From CAYRFQ01 sp964423615 (lineage in GTDB: Bacteria > Planctomycetota > Planctomycetia > Gemmatales > Gemmataceae), in assembly GCA_964423615.1 (NCBI GenBank), contig CAYRFQ010000036.1, positions 3,394 through 67,393 on the forward strand: 64,000 nt of DNA. Direction: 5' to 3'. Positions 9,332 through 17,861 of this stretch are shown piece by piece. The translations under genes and the position numbers were made by a program. Under the pieces are notes generated by a model. It was not told where the DNA came from. It did no database searches and saw only the letters and a program-made list of their open reading frames with translations. Every line of letters starts with the position of its first letter. Position 1 is the first letter of the stretch.

Positions 9332-10783
9332 TTAATCCTCGTCCTGTCCGCCTTCGATTTCAAGCACCTTTCCTGCTGCTGTCACTTCGACCTCAAATCG
9401 GAGATCCGCAGCTGCGGCCTGGAACTCGTACACAAGGACGGACATGACCGAAGCCTCGGACAACTTGATCCCACGGTATGCCTTCTTCGCCGCCTTGACG
9501 ACGTGGTTCGGGACGGCCGTCAATGGGATGTCCAGTTCTCGTTCGGCTTCGTCTTCATCGTCGTCATCATCACATTGATTGTTCCCTTTCTCCTTGGCTG
9601 GTTCGCGAACGACATGGCCCTCACCGGTGATGAGAATCTCGACCTCTTTGCCGTTGACTTTGCCTTCCAACTCATAAATTAGATTCGCTTCGACGACAGC
9701 TTTTGTCAGTTTCACCCGTGCGTTGGTCATATTCTGAACGGCCTTCAACCCTGCCGCCTTAACTTTCTTGGGAATCTTACGAAGGTTCACTACCTGTTCG
9801 TAGGTTTCCTCCTCCTCGTTGGCTTCCGACTCGTCACCATCTTGGTTGAGTGAGATCGGATTGGTTTCCAATCCGGCCTTTGTATTTGCGGATGACTCTT
9901 GTCGGCCCTTGTTGGTTGAAGATTGACTATTTTGAGCAAAGACTTGGGTGAAATAGCCAAGACCACAAACCAGACCAACGATACAAAGTATCGCAATCAT
10001 GAGGTTCCATCGGTTGGGTGTCATTGTCTGCAATGCTCCTCTGGATAAGTTGAGAACAGCTTCGGAAAACATCATCGGGCTCTCGCCCAACGAAAACAAG
10101 TAGCTCACTCGAACGGCAGCTGCCGTCTCTGCGGCGGAGACGCTGGCCATGCTTTCCTCTGCGAAGATGGATGCCAGACCTGGCACCGAAAGGACAATTC
10201 CACGCCGAGTCAAACGCTTCGCGAGCATCTTTTTCCCTCGATGCAGTCTTCCCGCAACAGTTCCTTCGGGCCAGCCCAACAACTCGGCCACAGCGGGTCG
10301 TGTCTTCCCTTGCAATTCGCACAGCAGAATCGGAAGACGATATTTTTCGGGAAGTTGACGGAGTTCTTCGTCGAGCACAGATTTGTACTCGTCCATCTCT
10401 TCGTCAGCGTGCGTGAGCCGGGCAGGTGGCTCGGATGTAAGCGTTTCTCTTTGGTTTCGTTTGTGCCGTAACGTTCGTGCTTTCGATGCCACTCGCCAGG
10501 CCACACCATAGAGCCACGAAGACAAAGTCCCTCGTGGATGGACCGACGCGGCCCGTTTGGCCAAAACCAGAAATACGGCCTGGAAGGCGTCCTCGGCGTC
10601 TTGGTGGTGCCGAAGCATTCGACGACAAACTCCCATGACCAGTGACCCGTGTCGCCGAACCAATTCCCGAAAAGCCTGTGGGTCGGCTTCCTTCACAAAC
10701 AACTCGAGCAACTGCGGATCGCTCGCTTCGGTCATTTGGGAGGCCGGCAGCGTCTGTCGTAATTGTTCGAGTAACCGGGTCAT
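9332..10783 (-). CDS. ECF sigma factor fused to a membrane helix and two PepSY-like domains
   Basis: An extracytoplasmic-function type sigma-70 factor with a long extension, 483 residues. Region 2 spans about 38-105 (DAEDAFQAVFLVLAKR core, then GTLSSWLYGVAWRVA). Region 4 spans about 138-190 (LPEKYRLPILLCELQGK, then WPEGTVAGRLHRGKKML). A linker leads to one membrane helix at about 259-280. Beyond it are two related alpha/beta units, about 331-392 and 418-477, each starting with a Pro-Val/His-Val-Lys-Ala-Ala helix and ending in two or three strands, like PepSY-like domains. A run of acidic residues (about 405-416) separates them. The layout puts the sensor-like part outside the cytoplasm and could replace a separate anti-sigma factor. 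No anti-sigma gene is adjacent. CGAG precedes the ATG weakly. Confidence 0.9.
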   Translation of the reverse strand: MTRLLEQLRQTLPASQMTEASDPQLLELFVKEADPQAFRELVRRHGSLVMGVCRRMLRHHQDAEDAFQAVFLVLAKRAASVHPRGTLSSWLYGVAWRVASKARTLRHKRNQRETLTSEPPARLTHADEEMDEYKSVLDEELRQLPEKYRLPILLCELQGKTRPAVAELLGWPEGTVAGRLHRGKKMLAKRLTRRGIVLSVPGLASIFAEESMASVSAAETAAAVRVSYLFSLGESPMMFSEAVLNLSRGALQTMTPNRWNLMIAILCIVGLVCGLGYFTQVFAQNSQSSTNKGRQESSANTKAGLETNPISLNQDGDESEANEEEETYEQVVNLRKIPKKVKAAGLKAVQNMTNARVKLTKAVVEANLIYELEGKVNGKEVEILITGEGHVVREPAKEKGNNQCDDDDDEDEAERELDIPLTAVPNHVVKAAKKAYRGIKLSEASVMSVLVYEFQAAAADLRFEVEVTAAGKVLEIEGGQDED

Positions 10784-10956
10784 GATAATTCTCGTGTGGC
10801 GTCCTTCTATCTAGTTATTGCCCTGGGGGTTCTGGATTGATACCAGAATTTGAAAATCTTTCGGGAACTCTCTCCACTTGGCTCGTAGTGACATTTTGAA
10901 TACTGTGTAGTTGTGAAGGTGAAGCAGAGAAGTGTTATTCGCCAGAGGTGTGTCCG

Positions 10957-12477
10957 TTGAGTTCCGTCGCCCCCGCCGCCAGTATCTTGCTCGCTCAGAG
11001 TTTTGAATCGCGCGAGGTCTTGTTGGTCCGACGCAGCGACCAGTTGCGATTTTTCGGAGGATTTTGGGCCTTTCCCGGTGGAAAGGTCGATCCCACAGAC
11101 TCCGAATTGACCGACTATGTCAAGATGCCGCAGGACTGGAGCGAGGAAAAGGCCATCCGGTGCGTAACCGTCGTTCGCGAGTTGTTCGAAGAGACCGGTG
11201 TGCTCATCGCTCGCTGCCACGACGACTCGTTCCTCAAGTCAGAGCAACTTGATCGCTTACGCGAACCTCTCATCGCCAATGAAATCTCGTTTCGGTTTCT
11301 TCTCGATGAACTGCAATTGCGGATCGTTGGCCAAGATTTCCTGGTAATCGGAGACATCACGACACCAGCATTTACATCGATGCGCTTTGACACGACTTTC
11401 TTTGTTGGCCATCTACCTCCAGGCCAAACACCTTCTCTCGTCGAAGGCGAACTTGTGGACATACGATGGACGAGGCCTGCCGACATGCTCGATGTCTGGG
11501 GTCGCGGTGAGTGTTTTCTTTCTCCGCCGACGGTGATGACTCTCGAAGCAGTTCGAGACGCGCTCCCCTCAGACGCCCCCAACCTCTTGGCTCCGGCCTA
11601 CGAGTCGTACCAGCGGGGTGCGATTCATCCGATTTTCTTTGCTCCGTACGTCCAACTCATACCTTTGCGGACCCAATCGCTGCCTCCGAGCGAATACACA
11701 AATGCGTTCCTCGTAGGCCGTGACACAGCCTATTTGATTGATCCCGGACCCGATGATCCCGACGAGCAAGAAAAACTCTTTGCGGTGCTCGATGAACGAA
11801 TTACCTCAGGAATAGACGTCAAGGGGATCGTTCTGACCCACCAACATCCCGATCACATTGGGGCTGCCAATGCTTGTCGGCAACGCTACGATCTACCGAT
11901 CTGGGCACATCCTATCACAGCCGAGAAGATCAAGAATACGATTCCGGTAGATCACACCATACAACACGGTGACTCTCTTTCTCTCGGTGCTTGTCCCAAT
12001 GGCTCGGCAAGATGGGAACTCGAAGCGATACATACCCCTGGACACGCAGCAGGACATCTCGCTTTCTACGATCCACAATATCAATTAATGTTCGCCGCGG
12101 ACATGGTCTCCCCCCAGACGTCGATGATCATTGCGCCACCGGACGGTGATATCCAGATCTATTTAGAATCGCTCCACAAACTGCACTCCTATGCCATGAC
12201 TCTTTTATTGCCCTCTCACGGGATGCCAACGAGCCAACCGCACCACTTACTCCAACAGGCCGTAAAACATCGGGAGAAACGGGAAAAACTGCTCGTTGAG
12301 GCCTTACGCGGTAGGCCTCAGTCGATTCGAGAAATGGTTCCCGATCTGTATAAAGGCATTCCCGAACACTTGCTCCGACTGGCTGAGTTACAAACCCAGG
12401 CGGGTCTGATCAAACTTCGCAACGAAGGCAAGGTCGAACAAGTTGGTGAGCGATGGCAACTTACCGACGTAGATTGA
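10957..12477 (+). CDS. Nudix hydrolase / metallo-beta-lactamase-fold fusion protein
   Basis: A two-enzyme fusion of 506 residues. The N-terminal Nudix domain (about 1-220) has a box with a long insert between its GG and RELFEETG parts, as in NUDT19-type CoA-diphosphatase relatives. The MBL domain (about 225-430) keeps all metal ligands: THQHPDH near 295, HTPGHAAGH, AADMVS and the last His in LPSHG. A winged-helix-like tail (about 435-506) resembles that of LACTB2-type MBL proteins. The Nudix and MBL activities are therefore probably both real, but the substrates are unknown. The TTG at 10957 has AGAGG eight bases upstream; an in-frame GTG at 10948 is the alternative. It is divergent from the sigma-factor gene. 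Confidence 0.9.
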   Translation: MSSVAPAASILLAQSFESREVLLVRRSDQLRFFGGFWAFPGGKVDPTDSELTDYVKMPQDWSEEKAIRCVTVVRELFEETGVLIARCHDDSFLKSEQLDRLREPLIANEISFRFLLDELQLRIVGQDFLVIGDITTPAFTSMRFDTTFFVGHLPPGQTPSLVEGELVDIRWTRPADMLDVWGRGECFLSPPTVMTLEAVRDALPSDAPNLLAPAYESYQRGAIHPIFFAPYVQLIPLRTQSLPPSEYTNAFLVGRDTAYLIDPGPDDPDEQEKLFAVLDERITSGIDVKGIVLTHQHPDHIGAANACRQRYDLPIWAHPITAEKIKNTIPVDHTIQHGDSLSLGACPNGSARWELEAIHTPGHAAGHLAFYDPQYQLMFAADMVSPQTSMIIAPPDGDIQIYLESLHKLHSYAMTLLLPSHGMPTSQPHHLLQQAVKHREKREKLLVEALRGRPQSIREMVPDLYKGIPEHLLRLAELQTQAGLIKLRNEGKVEQVGERWQLTDVD

Positions 12478-12534
12478 ATAGCTGGGTTATTTTCGCCCAC
12501 TCTTTTACCGACAGTCCAGAACTCCAGGTGCTTG

Positions 12535-13287
12535 ATGCCCACAAAACAGATTGAATTCATTGGTTCGCAAGGTTCGACGCTCTCAGGACTCCTTGATATG
12601 CCAGACGGAGAAGTTCGGGGAGCCGCAATTTTCGCGCACTGTTTCACTTGCTCGAAAAATTATAAAGTCATCGCAAACATCGGGAAAATACTTAACCAGG
12701 GACACTTCGCTCTCTTCCGATTTGACTTTGCAGGGCTTGGTGAGAGCAAAGGCGAGTTCAGTCGAACGACATTTACTTCAAACGTCCAGGACGTTGTGGC
12801 GGCGTCGCGATGGCTCGAGTCGCAAGGAATTGACCCGACGATTTTGATGGGACACAGTTTGGGTGGTGCGGCCGTCCTGGCGGCCGCAGAGCAACTTCCC
12901 AAGGCACTTGCCGTAGCGGTCCTTTGTGCACCTTCCGACACAATCCATTTGAAACAATACCTTCCACAGGAATTCGGTGAAGATGGCACGACCGAACTTC
13001 GTATAGGCGGCCGTCCCTTGCGGTTGGCCCAGGGATTCGTCGACGACCTTGACAAACACGACATCCAGAAACACGTCGCTAATCTGAACAGGCCCCTCAT
13101 GATTTTTCATCCTACGAACGATCCGACGGTGCCCATCCAACACGCCGAAAAGAATTTCGCCTCAGCCAAGCATCCTAAGAGCTTCGTCACTCTGCCCCAG
13201 GCGGATCACCTTGTCAGCGACCAACAGTCTTCCCAACTGGTTGGCCGGATGGTCATCGAGTGGGTGTCGCAGTTCCTCAAAGACTAA
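12535..13287 (+). CDS. alpha/beta hydrolase
   Basis: A serine hydrolase of 250 residues of the type that is often fused to an OsmC domain; here no OsmC part follows. The nucleophile elbow is GHSLGG (Ser108), the acid is probably in the DPTVPIQHAE strand, and the His is in ADHLVSD near the C-terminus. The oxyanion region is AHCFTCSKNY, and RFDFAGLGESKG is the conserved strand-loop of the family. ATG at 12535 has AGG seven bases upstream, and the TTG immediately before it is less likely. It lies 57 bases after the Nudix-MBL gene and may be co-transcribed with it. Confidence 0.9.
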   Translation: MPTKQIEFIGSQGSTLSGLLDMPDGEVRGAAIFAHCFTCSKNYKVIANIGKILNQGHFALFRFDFAGLGESKGEFSRTTFTSNVQDVVAASRWLESQGIDPTILMGHSLGGAAVLAAAEQLPKALAVAVLCAPSDTIHLKQYLPQEFGEDGTTELRIGGRPLRLAQGFVDDLDKHDIQKHVANLNRPLMIFHPTNDPTVPIQHAEKNFASAKHPKSFVTLPQADHLVSDQQSSQLVGRMVIEWVSQFLKD

Positions 13288-13402
13288 AGGTGTGTGAATT
13301 CCCTTCGCACTTGCGAATCAACTCGGCATCCGAGATACTATAATTCCTCGGTCGAAGCTCCTTCCAACAGAAGTCAACCTCTCCGCAGGGAGAATTCACA
13401 AT

Positions 13403-14863
13403 ATGAAACCGATCCCTGACCAGCTGCTGAATCCCACACGTCGCTATTTTCTCACCAAGGCCGGAGGGTTCAGCTTGGGGGCGATTGCCCTCGGTTCGCT
13501 CCTTGGCCCGGAGCTTTCTGCCAGGGAACCAACTCGCAACGCGATTGGTGGACTGACGAGCCTTCCCCACTTTCCACCAAAAGCCAAGAGGGTGATCTTT
13601 CTCACCCAATCCGGTGCCCCATCTCAAATCGAACTGTTCGATCATAAACCGAATTTGCATAGAATCGAAGGAACCGAACTCCCACCATCGGTTCGACGAG
13701 GTCAGCGGCTGACACTCATGACGGCCAACCAACGCCAACTCATCATGGGGCCACGAGCCAGCTTTCGTCGTTGGGGTCAAAGCGGAGCCACGGTCAGCGA
13801 ATGGCTCCCAAACATCGGTTCTGTCTCGGACGATCTCTGTTTCATCAAATCGATGTACACAGAGCAGATCAATCATGCCCCGGCGATGACATTTTTACTC
13901 ACGGGCCACCAATTACCTGGCCGTCCCAGCATGGGTGCCTGGGTGAGCTATGGGCTTGGGTCACCGAATAGAAACCTTCCCGAATACATCGTTCTGGTCT
14001 CGAAGATGCAGAGACCAAGTGACCAACCGTTGTACGAGTATTATTGGGGCGCAGGTTTTCTTCCCTCTCGATATCAAGGAGTTCGTCTGCGTTCAGGACG
14101 TGAGCGCGTTTTGTACCTCAACGACCCGCAGGGACTTCCTCGGTCCCTACGGCGAGACATGTTAGACAGCCTTGGTGAACTCAATCGCATGCGGCACCAA
14201 ATCACCGGTGATCCAGAGATTCAGACGCGCGTTCAGCAATACGAAATGGCTTACCGCATGCAAAGTTCCGTGCCGGATCTGGCAAATTTGGCTGACGAAC
14301 CCGAGTCTGTTTTCCGAATGTATGGGCCAGATTCGCGCCGACCCGGTTCGTATGCGGCGAACTGTATTCTCGCTCGCCGGTTGGCGGAACGAGGTGTCCG
14401 ATTCGTTCAACTCTTTCACCCCGATTGGGACCACCATCGGAAACTAACCGCCTGGTGTCCTGCCCGATGTCGAGACGTGGATCAGCCCACCGCAGCGCTC
14501 ATCCAAGATCTCAAGCAACGTGGACTTCTCGAAGATACCCTGATCATTTGGGGCGGCGAGTTCGGTCGCGGAGTGGCAGGGCAGGGCAATTATCGAAGTC
14601 CCGAAGCCGGGCGCGATCACCATCCCCGTTGCTTCACCATGTTTATGGCCGGAGCGGGCGTGAAGCACGGATTTACATACGGTCGGACGGACGAATTCAG
14701 TTACAATGTCGCTGAAAATCCTGTCCACATTCACGACCTCCAGGCAACGGTCATGCACTTACTCGGGATCGATCATGCCCGATTCACTGTCCGACACCAA
14801 GGACTGGACATGCGGTTGACTGGCGTGGAAAATCACAGTCCCGTCCGAGCGATCCTGTCATGA
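13403..14863 (+). CDS. DUF1501 domain protein, Tat-exported
   Basis: A member of the DUF1501 family, an alkaline-phosphatase/sulfatase-like fold abundant in planctomycetes. The N-terminus has a Tat signal (TRRYFLTKAGGFSLGAIALG). The family features follow in order: LTQSGAPSQIELFDHKP, FLLTGHQLPGRPSMGAWVSYGLG, GGEFGR, GRDHHPRCFTMFMAGAGVKHG and the closing HDLQATVMHLLGIDH. The length of 486 is usual. No DUF1549/DUF1553 gene is adjacent, which is unusual for this family. An AGGGAGA element precedes the ATG. The role is unknown; a place in polysaccharide metabolism is often supposed from gene neighbourhoods. Confidence 0.95.
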   Translation: MKPIPDQLLNPTRRYFLTKAGGFSLGAIALGSLLGPELSAREPTRNAIGGLTSLPHFPPKAKRVIFLTQSGAPSQIELFDHKPNLHRIEGTELPPSVRRGQRLTLMTANQRQLIMGPRASFRRWGQSGATVSEWLPNIGSVSDDLCFIKSMYTEQINHAPAMTFLLTGHQLPGRPSMGAWVSYGLGSPNRNLPEYIVLVSKMQRPSDQPLYEYYWGAGFLPSRYQGVRLRSGRERVLYLNDPQGLPRSLRRDMLDSLGELNRMRHQITGDPEIQTRVQQYEMAYRMQSSVPDLANLADEPESVFRMYGPDSRRPGSYAANCILARRLAERGVRFVQLFHPDWDHHRKLTAWCPARCRDVDQPTAALIQDLKQRGLLEDTLIIWGGEFGRGVAGQGNYRSPEAGRDHHPRCFTMFMAGAGVKHGFTYGRTDEFSYNVAENPVHIHDLQATVMHLLGIDHARFTVRHQGLDMRLTGVENHSPVRAILS

Positions 14864-14910
14864 GGTCGTCCTGACGTCCATTTCTTCGATCTGGAGTGCG
14901 AGATCAACCG

Positions 14911-15861
14911 ATGTTTCGATATTTCTCCACGGTAATGTTGTTGTCAACAGTTTCGATTGCTGCCGCGGACCAAGGACTTGCGCGGGAATCAAACACAATC
15001 GTTCCTTCGAATGCCAAACTTGAGAAACTCTGGAGCAAGGGGGAATTCACGGAAGGTCCAGCCCACGGTCCGAACGGTTGCATCTACTTCAGTGATATAG
15101 GCAACCGCATCATGAAGTTCGATCCGAGGAACAAACGAACGACCGTTTTCCGTAACCCTAGTGGACGCGCTAACGGGCTGATTTTCGATTCCAAGGGGAG
15201 ACTCATTGCTTGTGAAGGAGCCAACACCGGAGGGAAACGCCGCGTTAGTATCACTACGATGAATGGAAAGATGAAAACTTTGGCCGACCGTTGGAAAGGG
15301 AAACGTTTCAACAGCCCGAACGATCTGACGATCGATCGTAAAGGCCGAATTTACTTCACAGACCCGCGATACGTCGGCAATGAGTCCCGAGAGATCAAAA
15401 CCGAGAGCGTTTATCGCATTGGTCCGAACGGAGAGGTCACCCAACTCATCACCGATGTGAAAAAGCCCAACGGAATCGTCCTCTCTCCGGATAACAAGAC
15501 TCTATATCTCGCCGAGAACGACCCATCTGGAGACCGACTGTTACTGGCATATCGGTTGAAAGCTAACGGCACCGTCGGCGCAAAAAATCAGCTTCACGAT
15601 TTCGGAGACGGACGCGGCATCGACGGAATGACGATCGACATCAAAGGAAATGTGTACGCGACCGCAGGTCGAGGGAAAAACGCTGGCGTCTATATTTTCA
15701 ACCCCGAGGGAAAGCTGCTCATCAAGATTCCTACCCCAGAAACTCCGAGCAACTGTGTCTTCGGTGGGAAGGACAACAGAACTCTCTACATCACCGCGGG
15801 CGTGTCGCTATATCGAATCCGACTGAACGTCCCTGGATTCGCCATTTATCGGCCCAATTAA
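14911..15861 (+). CDS. SMP-30/gluconolactonase-like exported propeller
   Basis: A six-bladed beta-propeller of the SMP-30/gluconolactonase/LRE family with a signal peptide (FSTVMLLSTVSIAAADQGLA). The metal and active-site strands are recognisable: EGPAHGPNGCIYFSD, NSPNDLTIDRKGRIYFTDPRY, KPNGIVLSPDNKTLYLAE and GIDGMTIDIKGNVYAT. Family members hydrolyse sugar lactones, but this one could act on another ester. The ATG at 14911 has GAGAT eight bases upstream; a GTG 15 bases earlier is less likely. It directly follows the DUF1501 gene (47 bases) and may share its transcript. Confidence 0.93.
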   Translation: MFRYFSTVMLLSTVSIAAADQGLARESNTIVPSNAKLEKLWSKGEFTEGPAHGPNGCIYFSDIGNRIMKFDPRNKRTTVFRNPSGRANGLIFDSKGRLIACEGANTGGKRRVSITTMNGKMKTLADRWKGKRFNSPNDLTIDRKGRIYFTDPRYVGNESREIKTESVYRIGPNGEVTQLITDVKKPNGIVLSPDNKTLYLAENDPSGDRLLLAYRLKANGTVGAKNQLHDFGDGRGIDGMTIDIKGNVYATAGRGKNAGVYIFNPEGKLLIKIPTPETPSNCVFGGKDNRTLYITAGVSLYRIRLNVPGFAIYRPN

Positions 15862-15889
15862 TCCGTTTAGGTCGGGGAAGGAGCCGTCG

Positions 15890-17482
15890 ATGTCCTCGGA
15901 AGAAGAGAAAGTCACCTCAGCGAAATTAGAAACGTCTGACCTCGCTCGGCCCGATCCTTCCCAAACTCAGCCCAACCCTATCACGAAAGGCTTGCTTGGC
16001 TCGGAAGATTGGTGGGCCATCTGGCTTGGTGGCTTTCTGCTGGCCGTGGCCATCATCGTCACCTTTCTCACGCGTCCGCCCAATCATGAAGAGCTTGTCG
16101 GGCAAATCGAACAAAAGGACAAAACGATCGCCGAGTTGAAAAGACTCATGGATGACCAAAGTCCAGACACACGCGCCTCTCTGGAAACCGAAATGGAACT
16201 CAACCTGGGCAAACGAAAGACTCTGGAAGAAAAACTCGCATCGAATCCTCTCAAACCCTGGCTCGGAAAGGTTGGAAGTTGGAAAGCCAGCCCATTCGAA
16301 GCATTCAAGCTTGATGGGTATCCTCCGAGTATTCTCGGAATTCTGTGCGTCTTCGTCGGGAGCCTTTTCCTTTTCGGTCTTGGCTCTCACGTCATGGGTG
16401 GGAAATTCCAGGCTTTTGCTTTGGGGTTTTTCGTCGTGTTTCTGCTCGCGGTTTTAGCCTACATTCTCGCAGGGCAGAAAGTCATCAAGTACTATCACCT
16501 TTCTTACGCGCTTTGGGCCCTTGTAGCGGGGATGTTGATAAGCAACACCATCGGAACACCCGCATGGCTCCGACCAGCTCTTCGAACTGAGTTCTACATT
16601 AAAACTGGTCTCGTCCTTCTCGGTGCTGAAGTCCTGATAAGTCGCTTATTAACGCTTGGCATCCCTGGAATTTTCGTGGCCTGGGTTGTCACCCCGATCG
16701 TCCTCGTCTCCACGTTCCTCTTCGGTCAGTATGTCCTTAACATCGCCTCGAAGTCGCTCAACCTGGTGATCTCCGCCGACATGTCCGTTTGTGGCGTTTC
16801 GGCTGCGATTGCGACGGCGGCTGCGTGCCGGGCCAAAAAGGAAGAATTGTCTCTCGCAATTGGTTTGTCGCTCACTTTCACCGTCGTGATGATGGTCGTG
16901 TTGCCCACCTTCATCCTTGCCGTTGGGATGGATCCTTTCCTAGGCGGTGCCTGGATCGGCGGGACCATCGATGCCACGGGAGCCGTGGCCGCCGCAGGCG
17001 AATTCCTTGGGGAAGAGGCGTTGACCGTCGCCGCCACCGTCAAGATGATCCAAAACATTCTCATCGGTGTTATTGCCTTTTGCGTGGCCATCTACTGGGT
17101 CAGCTTTGTCGAAAAAACCGAGACCGGAACCCGCCCGAACGCCATGGAAATCTGGCATCGTTTTCCCAAGTTCGTCCTCGGCTTTGTGGCAGCGTCCTTG
17201 GTGTTTTCGGCCATCTATTCCACAGGAACCTACGGGGAGATTCTCACCAACTCCGTGATCGGTGGAACGTCGAAAATCTTACGATCTTGGTTCTTCTGTT
17301 TGGCGTTCGTGAGCATCGGACTCGAGACGAACTTCCAAGAGCTCGGCAAACAACTCCAAGGGGGAAAACCACTCATGCTGTATGTTGTTGGCCAAACGTT
17401 GAATTTGCTGTTAACCCTACTCATGGCCTGGCTGATGTTTGTTGTCGTTTTTCCGGATGCAGCGAAAGTGGTTTCGAGGTGA
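15890..17482 (+). CDS. YeiH/UPF0324 family putative sulfate exporter
   Basis: A polytopic membrane protein, 530 residues, of the YeiH family annotated as putative sulfate exporters. The hydrophobic part begins at about residue 35 with a first helix (WWAIWLGGFLLAVAIIVTFL). Residues 60-130 are a charged, probably coiled-coil soluble insert. The conserved core follows from about 145 (LKAGLLLLGAEV-type region here GLVLLGAEVLISRLL, then GGTIDATGAVAAAGEFLG). AAGGAG precedes the ATG by seven bases. The next gene starts four bases after the stop, so the two are probably translated together. The soluble insert is not part of the usual family core. Confidence 0.9.
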   Translation: MSSEEEKVTSAKLETSDLARPDPSQTQPNPITKGLLGSEDWWAIWLGGFLLAVAIIVTFLTRPPNHEELVGQIEQKDKTIAELKRLMDDQSPDTRASLETEMELNLGKRKTLEEKLASNPLKPWLGKVGSWKASPFEAFKLDGYPPSILGILCVFVGSLFLFGLGSHVMGGKFQAFALGFFVVFLLAVLAYILAGQKVIKYYHLSYALWALVAGMLISNTIGTPAWLRPALRTEFYIKTGLVLLGAEVLISRLLTLGIPGIFVAWVVTPIVLVSTFLFGQYVLNIASKSLNLVISADMSVCGVSAAIATAAACRAKKEELSLAIGLSLTFTVVMMVVLPTFILAVGMDPFLGGAWIGGTIDATGAVAAAGEFLGEEALTVAATVKMIQNILIGVIAFCVAIYWVSFVEKTETGTRPNAMEIWHRFPKFVLGFVAASLVFSAIYSTGTYGEILTNSVIGGTSKILRSWFFCLAFVSIGLETNFQELGKQLQGGKPLMLYVVGQTLNLLLTLLMAWLMFVVVFPDAAKVVSR

Positions 17483-17486
17483 ACTT

Positions 17487-17753
17487 GTGGACAACACCAG
17501 CCGGATCTCTCCCGTGCGTCAATGGCTCCTCCTGACGGCCATCGTGGGGTTGCTTGCAATCCTGTGGCTTGTCGTCCTCCCTCACCTTGGTTCGCACCCC
17601 TCTTATTCTCAGAGAATGGAGCGACTCGAACGCCAGGGCATCGATCCCAGTGCGCTGTTTTACACGGAGTTGGAGTTTATGGATGACGTTTCGCGAAAAA
17701 ACAAGCAACGCACGAATCACGAACAGCGAAAGTTGTGGGTTCCAAGTTGGTGA
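17487..17753 (+). CDS. small single-helix membrane protein
   Basis: An 88-residue protein not previously recognised by me. It starts at GTG with GAGGTGA just upstream, and lies four bases after the stop of the YeiH-type gene. One membrane helix (WLLLTAIVGLLAILWLVVLP) is near residues 13-33, followed by a charged tail. Position and spacing suggest an accessory to the transporter, but this is inference. Confidence 0.7.
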   Translation: MDNTSRISPVRQWLLLTAIVGLLAILWLVVLPHLGSHPSYSQRMERLERQGIDPSALFYTELEFMDDVSRKNKQRTNHEQRKLWVPSW

Positions 17754-17861
17754 GGTTCGGTTTGCCAGTCTTGTCGTGGTTTGTCTGAACTTCTACTTTG
17801 GCTGTGACAAGGTCTGCGCGACGTCGCCGAAAAAATACCGCTGTGTTGGGAATGAAATGAC

